The notes below the pieces were generated by a model, which was not told where the DNA came from, made no database searches, and saw only the letters and a program-made list of their open reading frames with translations. 5,070 nucleotides of DNA from Methylococcales bacterium (GTDB lineage Bacteria; Pseudomonadota; Gammaproteobacteria; Methylococcales; Methylomonadaceae): the NCBI GenBank assembly GCA_023144875.1, contig JAGLEW010000135.1, forward strand, positions 1-5,070, in the 5' to 3' direction. The translations under genes and the position numbers were made by a program. This document shows positions 1 to 4,001 of this stretch, piece after piece. How positions within the stretch are numbered: position 1 is the stretch's first letter; the number at the start of each line of letters is the position of its first letter.

Positions 1-16
1 ATTCAATGATAATATT

Positions 17-439
17 ATGAAAAAACGACTTAGCTTATGTTTAGTGCCTTTGCTTTTATTGTCCTGCAGTGATCAAAAGCAATACGAAACCGCTATCTTA
101 ACTGAAATGGAACAAGAAAAAGACCTTAAGGATTATAAAATTGATCCTCAAGAAATGACCACTTGTGTTGTCGATTTAACCTCTAAAAAAATGCCAGGTT
201 TATTTCCTTTTGACCCTATGCGTATGGAAGCCTTTCAAAATTACACCACCATGTTGACGTTAACAAAATCAAAAGATCCTAAAAAAACCTTAGCCGATCT
301 TGCATCAAGTTTTGGTTCGCCTAAGGCGTTACAACAAGCACGCATAAATTACACTGAAAATGTTGGTAATTGCCTTGCTTCACTGATAATGAAGTCCGAA
401 GCCGCCTTGCTTGAAGAAGCTGAAAACAAAAAACCTTAG
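17..439 (+). CDS. Predicted small lipoprotein, function unknown
   Basis: This 140-residue protein is not one I recognise. The N-terminus has a short basic region (KKR), a hydrophobic core from about residue 5 to 15, and a lipobox-like LLSC ending at Cys17. It is therefore probably exported by Sec, cut by signal peptidase II and lipid-anchored; Ser at +2 suggests outer-membrane sorting if E. coli rules apply. The mature part is about 124 residues, mostly charged and probably helical, with two further cysteines (Cys50 and Cys119) that could form a periplasmic disulfide, and a Lys/Glu-rich C-terminus. No clear Shine-Dalgarno precedes the ATG, and the promoter lies outside the window. The start is supported because the signal sequence begins exactly there. 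The gene converges on fumC and shares no obvious function with it. Lipoprotein export is fairly likely; the role is unknown. Confidence 0.75.
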   Translation: MKKRLSLCLVPLLLLSCSDQKQYETAILTEMEQEKDLKDYKIDPQEMTTCVVDLTSKKMPGLFPFDPMRMEAFQNYTTMLTLTKSKDPKKTLADLASSFGSPKALQQARINYTENVGNCLASLIMKSEAALLEEAENKKP

Positions 440-440
440 A

Positions 441-1823
441 TTATTTCACACCACCTTCGGTTAAATGCACAGGGTCTAAAAGCTTTTCCAGTTCTGGTCG
501 CGTTAGATCCGTCATTTCAAGCGCCATGTCAACAATAGGTCTTTTTTGTTTATAAGCCGCTTTTGCAATTTCAGCCGCTTTTAAATAACCAACAATAGGA
601 TTTAACGCCGTCACTAAGATCGGGTTTTTCCCTAATGCTTCCTGTAAATGAGCTTCTTGCACTGTAAAATCAGCAATAGCTTTTTCCGCCAATAAACGAC
701 TCGCCGTTGATAATAACTGAATACTCTGCAAAATATTATAGGCAATCACAGGTAACATTACATTTAATTGAAAAGAGCCTGATTGTCCTGCCACCGTAAT
801 CGTTGCATCATTTCCAATCACTTGCGCTGCGACCATTGCTACTGCTTCAGGAATAACAGGGTTTACTTTTCCAGGCATAATACTACTACCCGGTTGTAAA
901 GCTTTTAGTTCTATTTCGCCTAATCCTGTTAAAGGACCACTATTCATCCAGCGTAAATCATTCGATATTTTCATTAAACTAATGGCAATGGTTTTACATT
1001 GCCCTGATAATTCAACGATAGCATCTTGACAGCTTAAACTTTCAAAAAAAGACGCATTTGGTTTAAAGGGTAATTTGATTTCTGCCCCCAAGCAATCTGC
1101 AAATTTTTGTGCAAATTCTGGATGAGCATTAATACCTGTACCAACAGCAGTTCCACCTTGTGCCAATTGATAAAGCCTTGGTAAGGTCGATTCAATACGC
1201 TCAATACCTTTTCGAATTTGCAACGCCCAGCCATTTAATTCTTGACTTAAACGCACAGGCATCGCATCCATTAGATGAGTCCGTCCTGTTTTAGTGACGC
1301 CAGCAACGGCTTCTGCTTTCGCATCAATGACGGTAATTAAATGCTGTAAACTTGGAATTAACTGACGTTGACATTCTAAACTCGCACTGACATGAATTGC
1401 CGTAGGAATCACATCATTACTACTTTGTCCCTTATTGACATCATCATTCGCATCAATTGATAACCCTGAAATTTTAGCGGCTAAATGGGCTAATACTTCA
1501 TTTACATTCATGTTAGTGCTGGTTCCAGAGCCTGTTTGAAACACATCAATAGGGAATTGCTCACTGTGTTCATCGGCAAGTAATAAATTAGCAGCGCTAA
1601 TAATAGCTTGCCCTTTTGAGGCATCTAACTCACCTAATTCAATATTGACCGTCGCCGAGGCTTTTTTAATCAGCGCAATGGTTTTGATAAAGGTTTCTGG
1701 CATCATCAAACCACTGATAGGAAAATTTTCAACCGCACGCTGAGTTTGAGCACCATAAAGTGCATCAAACGGCACTCCAACGGATCCCATACTATCTTTT
1801 TCGATTCTGTAATTTTCAATCAT
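441..1823 (-). CDS. fumC: Class II fumarate hydratase (fumarase C)
   Basis: This protein catalyses reversible hydration of fumarate to L-malate in the TCA cycle. It is the iron-independent homotetrameric class, acting in the cytosol. The 460 residues match the family length. Signatures in order are: N-terminal MGSVGVPFDALYGAQTQRA (12-30), TGSGTSTNMN (97-106), SSND (134-137), TGRTHLMDA (179-187) with His183 equivalent to catalytic E. coli His188, GGTAVGTG (223-230), and the superfamily signature GSSIMPGKVNP (312-322) with Ser313 and Lys319 matching E. coli Ser318 and Lys324. The C-terminal fumarase domain covers about 407-456. The GTSTNMN and THLMDA wording recalls actinobacterial-type FumC more than E. 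coli FumC (from memory). Aspartase is the main alternative; GSSIMPGK rather than PAK, and the overall wording, favour fumarase. There is no good Shine-Dalgarno. The start overlaps the upstream glutaredoxin-like gene by 8 bp, so translational coupling is likely. Confidence 0.96.
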   Translation of the reverse strand: MIENYRIEKDSMGSVGVPFDALYGAQTQRAVENFPISGLMMPETFIKTIALIKKASATVNIELGELDASKGQAIISAANLLLADEHSEQFPIDVFQTGSGTSTNMNVNEVLAHLAAKISGLSIDANDDVNKGQSSNDVIPTAIHVSASLECQRQLIPSLQHLITVIDAKAEAVAGVTKTGRTHLMDAMPVRLSQELNGWALQIRKGIERIESTLPRLYQLAQGGTAVGTGINAHPEFAQKFADCLGAEIKLPFKPNASFFESLSCQDAIVELSGQCKTIAISLMKISNDLRWMNSGPLTGLGEIELKALQPGSSIMPGKVNPVIPEAVAMVAAQVIGNDATITVAGQSGSFQLNVMLPVIAYNILQSIQLLSTASRLLAEKAIADFTVQEAHLQEALGKNPILVTALNPIVGYLKAAEIAKAAYKQKRPIVDMALEMTDLTRPELEKLLDPVHLTEGGVK

Positions 1824-2070
1824 GGTTTAATTTGCTTATAAAAGTGGTAATATCTGTTTCATTAAAAGGCCAATTTAACTCGGATTGTGTATTAACATCA
1901 TATAAAACAGGGATCTTCACAGCATATCGTTCTTGCCATTGCACTTGCTCAGCAATATCAACTAATTCTAGTTGAATCTTTGGAAACTGAATCAAAACAG
2001 GGCTTAATATGTCGTTTGCCTGCTCACATAAATGACAGGCAGAGGTTCCAAATAGGATGAAACGCATCAT
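1816..2070 (-). CDS. Glutaredoxin-like thiol-disulfide protein (DUF836 type)
   Basis: This is an 84-residue cytosolic thioredoxin-fold protein. It begins with a beta strand (RFILFGTSAC) that leads into a CHLC active site (Cys12 and Cys15). It has the expected cis-proline in KIPVL (Pro54) and ends with a conserved-looking ELNWPF segment (64-69) typical of the glutaredoxin-like DUF836 family. Known members are small CxxC proteins assumed to exchange disulfides; specific substrates are mostly unknown. The start is ambiguous. Two adjacent ATG codons occur (2070-2068 and 2067-2065), and the purine-rich AAAGAG sits directly against the first, so the second has the slightly better spacing. The gene lies 29 bp after rho and overlaps fumC by 8 bp, so it is probably cotranscribed with both. 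It is not a classical glutaredoxin, which would usually have CPYC. Confidence 0.88.
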   Translation of the reverse strand: MMRFILFGTSACHLCEQANDILSPVLIQFPKIQLELVDIAEQVQWQERYAVKIPVLYDVNTQSELNWPFNETDITTFISKLNHD

Positions 2071-2090
2071 CTCTTTGAGTAAAAGGCTAA

Positions 2091-2111
2091 GAAAAAGCGT
2101 TAATTACGCTT
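2091..2111 (-). terminator. Weak terminator or attenuator at the rho stop codon
   Basis: Read on the minus strand, AAGCGT (2111-2106), a 5-nt loop AATTA and ACGCTT (2100-2095) form a 6-bp hairpin. It runs directly into a short U tract (the last two stem bases plus three more T, then C and TT). The rho TAA (2102-2100) lies across the loop and stem. The stem has only three G-C pairs, so partial termination is more likely than full. It could lower transcription of the downstream glutaredoxin-like gene and fumC relative to rho. Ribosomes terminating at the rho stop would disrupt the hairpin, which would weaken it further. Confidence 0.4.
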
Positions 2112-3359
2112 CATTGATAGGAAAAAGTCCACATTAGTTTTAAAATCTTTTAGTTTGCCTAACAAAAATTGAGAGGCGGCCATTTCATCCATTGGTTGCA
2201 ATATTTTTCGTAATATCCATGTTTGTTGTAACTCGGTTGGGTCGACTAAATATTCTTCACGGCGTGTGCCTGAACGATTGATATTAATCGCAGGATAAAC
2301 ACGTTTTTCAGCAATTTTTCGATCTAAATGCAATTCCATATTTCCCGTGCCTTTAAATTCTTCAAAAATAACTTCATCCATCCGAGAGCCTGTATCAACT
2401 AAAGCGGTTGCAATGATGGTTAAACTGCCGCCTTCTTCAATATTACGTGCTGCACCAAAAAAACGTTTTGGTTTTTCTAAGGCATTGGCATCAACCCCTC
2501 CTGATAAAATTTTACCTGAAGAGGGAGCAACCATATTGTAAGCACGAGCTAAACGGGTAATTGAATCTAACAAAATAACTACATCGTGTTTATGTTCGAC
2601 TAAACGTCGTGCTTTTTCAATCACCATATCGGCGACTTGTACATGGCGAGTAGCGGGTTCATCAAAGGTACTAGAAACAACTTCTCCACGCACACAGCGC
2701 TCCATTTCAGTCACTTCTTCAGGGCGCTCATCAATGAGTAATACAATTAAATAACATTCTGGGTTATTTTCAGCAATCGCATGTGCGATATGCTGTAATA
2801 TCATGGTTTTACCCGCTTTAGGAGGAGATACAATTAAACCACGCTGACCTTTACCTATGGGGGCAATAAGGTCAATAATACGACCTGTTAAATCTTCACT
2901 GGTACCATTGCCTTGCTCTAATACAAAACGTTTATTAGCAAATAATGGGGTTAAATTGGAAAAAAGAATTTTATGTTTCGCATTTTCAGGCGGTTCATAA
3001 TTGATTTTTTCAACTTTCAGCATCGCAAAATAACGCTCACTGTCTTTAGGTGGCCTAATTTTACCGCTGATGGTATCACCCGTACGCAGATTAAAACGGC
3101 GAATTTGGCTCGGTGAAATATAAATATCATCAGGCCCTGCTAAATAGGAGCATCCGGGGGTTCGTAAAAAACCAAAGCCATCTTGTAATATTTCTAAAAC
3201 ACCATCGCCAAAAATATCTTCACCGCTTTTTGCTTGGGCTTTTAAAATAGCAAAAATAAGCTCTTGCTTTCGAGTTCTGGCAACATTGTCTAACCCTAAA
3301 GACTCTGCTATTTCGATAATTTGACCAATGGCTTTTAACTTTAACTCGGTAAGATTCAT
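2100..3359 (-). CDS. rho: Transcription termination factor Rho
   Basis: Rho is a hexameric RNA-dependent ATPase and helicase that loads on C-rich, unstructured RNA and releases RNA polymerase. At 419 residues it equals E. coli Rho and aligns without visible shift. The N-terminal helical domain (1-47) and the OB-fold RNA-binding domain with RNP1-like GFGFLR (61-66) are followed by the RecA-like ATPase. Visible sites include Walker A PPKAGKT (179-185; Lys181, Lys184), catalytic Glu211, Walker B VILLDS with Asp265, Q-loop (about 278-290), R-loop (about 322-326) and arginine finger Arg366. Residues known to contact bicyclomycin (Lys184, Asp210, Arg212, Ser266, Arg269, Thr323, Gly337) are all present, so sensitivity is inferred. 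Residue 220 is Glu where E. coli has Gln. The ATG has no recognisable Shine-Dalgarno, but MNLTELK matches the E. coli N-terminus, so the start is secure. It appears to have its own promoter and a regulated leader. Confidence 0.98.
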   Translation of the reverse strand: MNLTELKLKAIGQIIEIAESLGLDNVARTRKQELIFAILKAQAKSGEDIFGDGVLEILQDGFGFLRTPGCSYLAGPDDIYISPSQIRRFNLRTGDTISGKIRPPKDSERYFAMLKVEKINYEPPENAKHKILFSNLTPLFANKRFVLEQGNGTSEDLTGRIIDLIAPIGKGQRGLIVSPPKAGKTMILQHIAHAIAENNPECYLIVLLIDERPEEVTEMERCVRGEVVSSTFDEPATRHVQVADMVIEKARRLVEHKHDVVILLDSITRLARAYNMVAPSSGKILSGGVDANALEKPKRFFGAARNIEEGGSLTIIATALVDTGSRMDEVIFEEFKGTGNMELHLDRKIAEKRVYPAININRSGTRREEYLVDPTELQQTWILRKILQPMDEMAASQFLLGKLKDFKTNVDFFLSMKRN

Positions 3360-3415
3360 ATAATATGGGATATTTTGGATATAAAAACGACGAAAAATCC
3401 GTGGACAACCTTCAT
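3356..3415 (-). CDS. Possible 19-residue leader peptide overlapping the rho start
   Basis: An ATG at 3415-3413 opens a 19-codon frame (MKVVHGFFVVFISKISHII) whose TGA (3358-3356) overlaps the rho ATG as ATGA. The ATGA arrangement is a common sign of translational coupling, and rho has no visible Shine-Dalgarno of its own, which would fit re-initiation. Against it, this ORF also lacks a Shine-Dalgarno, since the sequence just upstream contains no G at all on this strand, and its ATG falls in the loop of a possible hairpin (3405-3424). E. coli rho has a leader ORF (rhoL), but I see no sequence resemblance. It may be chance. Confidence 0.3.
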   Translation of the reverse strand: MKVVHGFFVVFISKISHII

Positions 3416-3424
3416 TTAGGTTGT
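3405..3424 (-). promoter_or_regulatory. Hairpin in the rho leader near the start codon
   Basis: On the minus strand ACAACCT (3424-3418), loop AAATGA and AGGTTGT (3411-3405) form a perfect 7-bp stem with a 6-nt loop. About 7 nt after the stem comes a run of five T (3397-3393), too far away for a standard intrinsic terminator. The loop contains the ATG of the possible leader peptide. The 3' arm can also pair with an upstream copy of AACAACC (3463-3457), so the hairpin may be one of two alternative forms. Confidence 0.4.
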
Positions 3425-3482
3425 TGGGTAAGTAAGAAGAATAGTGATAGATTGACGGTTGTTAAGGTTACAAGGGGTGTAA
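3414..3482 (-). promoter_or_regulatory. C-rich, G-depleted rut-like segment in the rho leader
   Basis: Across these 69 positions the plus strand has C only at 3456 and 3471 but 23 G. The rho transcript therefore has about 23 C and 2 G, and positions 3455-3414 give 42 nt without any G. Rho's primary RNA site prefers unstructured RNA with YC dinucleotides and a C-over-G excess, so this is a good rut candidate by composition. E. coli rho is known to be autoregulated by premature termination in its leader; that the same happens here is inference. The 5' part (3482-3464) overlaps a stable hairpin, so the single-stranded region is mainly 3463-3425. Confidence 0.5.
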
Positions 3483-3486
3483 CCTT
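3464..3486 (-). promoter_or_regulatory. 9-bp hairpin at the 5' end of the rho transcript
   Basis: AAGGTTACA (3486-3478 on the minus strand) pairs perfectly with TGTAACCTT (3472-3464) around a 5-nt loop CCCCT. No T run follows, so it is not an intrinsic terminator. With the predicted rho start point near 3497, it would begin about 10 nt into the transcript. Plausible roles are 5'-end protection from decay or part of an attenuator. It would leave the pyrimidine-rich region downstream of it exposed. Confidence 0.55.
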
Positions 3487-3502
3487 TATATTGTGACTAG
3501 AA

Positions 3503-3531
3503 ATTATAACGCAAAAAATCAGATACGTCCA
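3503..3531 (-). promoter_or_regulatory. rho: Probable rho promoter
   Basis: On the minus strand there is a perfect -10 TATAAT (3508-3503). A 17-nt spacer separates it from a -35-like TGGACG (3531-3526), which matches 4 of 6 consensus positions. The start point should fall near 3498-3496, giving a leader of about 138 nt before the rho ATG. The -35 lies inside the trxA terminator hairpin, so the two elements share sequence. rho is thus probably transcribed separately from trxA, with any read-through adding to it. Confidence 0.6.
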
Positions 3532-3556
3532 AGCATTTTATGGCGAATCTGATTTT
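3513..3556 (-). terminator. Probable intrinsic terminator of trxA
   Basis: Starting 19 nt after the trxA stop, AAAATCAGAT (3556-3547 on the minus strand) and ATCTGATTTT (3524-3515) form a perfect 10-bp stem that leads into a run of six T (3518-3513). The 22-nt spacer can add a few inner pairs (around 3545/3526 and 3544/3527) past a mismatch. The stem is AT-rich with only two G-C pairs in its outer part, so termination may be partial. It would separate trxA from rho transcription. Confidence 0.6.
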
Positions 3557-3575
3557 ATAGAATAACGCGTTGAGA

Positions 3576-3902
3576 TTAAAGATTTGTCTCAATAAATTGA
3601 GCCAGTTCTGATTTTGATAAAGCACCGACTTTGGTTGCTTCCACTTCACCATCTTTAAAAATCATCAAGGTTGGAATGCCGCGAACCCCATATTGCTGAG
3701 GTGTTTCAGGATTATCATCAATGTTAATTTTAGCTACGATGATTTTACCTGCATAGTCATCTGCAATCTCACTTAAAATGGGGGCAATCATTTTGCAAGG
3801 ACCGCACCATTCAGCCCAATAATCGACTAATACAGGCATTCCTGCTTTAAGAACCACTTCATTAAATTGATCATCCGTTACAGAAAGGACTGAGTCGCTC
3901 AC
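3576..3902 (-). CDS. trxA: Thioredoxin 1
   Basis: This is a cytosolic dithiol-disulfide oxidoreductase, kept reduced by thioredoxin reductase, that donates electrons to enzymes such as ribonucleotide reductase and peroxidases. The 108 residues are standard length. The active site is WCGPCK (32-37; Cys33 and Cys36), preceded by the buried acid Asp27 in VDYWAEW and followed by cis-Pro77 in RGIPTL; Gly93 is in the usual KVGALS segment. There is no signal peptide. The start codon is GTG (3902-3900): the next in-frame Met is residue 22, inside the fold. A GGAG sequence 7 nt upstream and a strong promoter support the GTG. The gene is divergent from rhlB and upstream of rho, as in E. coli, and probably forms its own short transcript ending at the downstream hairpin. 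Confidence 0.97.
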   Translation of the reverse strand: MSDSVLSVTDDQFNEVVLKAGMPVLVDYWAEWCGPCKMIAPILSEIADDYAGKIIVAKINIDDNPETPQQYGVRGIPTLMIFKDGEVEATKVGALSKSELAQFIETNL

Positions 3903-3909
3903 ACTATTT

Positions 3910-3913
3910 CTCC
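3910..3913 (-). promoter_or_regulatory. trxA: Shine-Dalgarno of trxA deciding a GTG start
   Basis: The minus strand reads CGGAGAAATAGT and then GTG. GGAG stands 7 nt from the GTG, which is close to ideal spacing. This fixes the non-ATG start, and it contrasts with rho, fumC and rhlB, none of which has a clear Shine-Dalgarno in this window. Confidence 0.75.
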
Positions 3914-3931
3914 GAAATTCTAAAAACTGCG

Positions 3932-3961
3932 ACTATAGGAGAATTAGCGTTATCTTGTCAA
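3932..3961 (-). promoter_or_regulatory. trxA: Probable trxA promoter
   Basis: The minus strand carries a perfect -35 TTGACA (3961-3956), an 18-nt spacer and a -10 TATAGT (3937-3932, 5 of 6 matches). The start point should be near 3925, giving a short leader of about 22 nt that contains the GGAG site. Upstream of the -35, positions 3962-3990 are very AT-rich with short A and T runs, as in an UP element, so high constitutive expression is plausible. Confidence 0.7.
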
Positions 3962-3986
3962 TCAATTTTAATCAAATTAGTTTTTA

Positions 3987-4001
3987 AGTTATCCTATAAC
4001 T
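3987..4001 (+). promoter_or_regulatory. Palindrome abutting the rhlB start codon
   Basis: AGTTAT (3987-3992) and ATAACT (3996-4001) form a perfect inverted repeat around CCT, ending at the base before the rhlB ATG. It replaces the position where a Shine-Dalgarno would be, and none is visible. It could be a small operator or an RNA hairpin affecting initiation; a 6-bp AT-rich repeat may also be chance. No convincing plus-strand promoter for rhlB was found in the 99-bp gap. Confidence 0.3.

Noticed and set aside
428..466. fumC intrinsic terminator using the T6 run on the minus strand
   Set aside because: The only possible stem is AACC/GGTT, 4 bp with a loop over 20 nt, which is too weak to call.
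1034..1234. 66-codon minus-strand frame inside fumC
   Set aside because: It lies wholly within the well-supported fumC frame on the same strand and has no domain-like features.
1760..1975. 71-codon plus-strand frame opposite fumC and the glutaredoxin-like gene
   Set aside because: It is antisense to two recognisable genes, with no ribosome-binding site and no recognisable motif.
2347..2541. 64-codon plus-strand frame opposite rho
   Set aside because: It is antisense to the conserved Rho ATPase domain, so its openness follows from rho codon constraints.
3220..3408. 62-codon minus-strand frame from a TTG, overlapping the rho 5' end
   Set aside because: It overlaps rho by about 140 bp in another frame, has no ribosome-binding site, and its composition looks like an out-of-frame translation. 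The shorter ATG frame ending at ATGA is the better leader candidate.
3995..4000. TATAAC as a -10 box for rhlB
   Set aside because: It would place the start point inside the coding sequence, and no -35 lies at the right distance. It is better explained as one arm of the palindrome.
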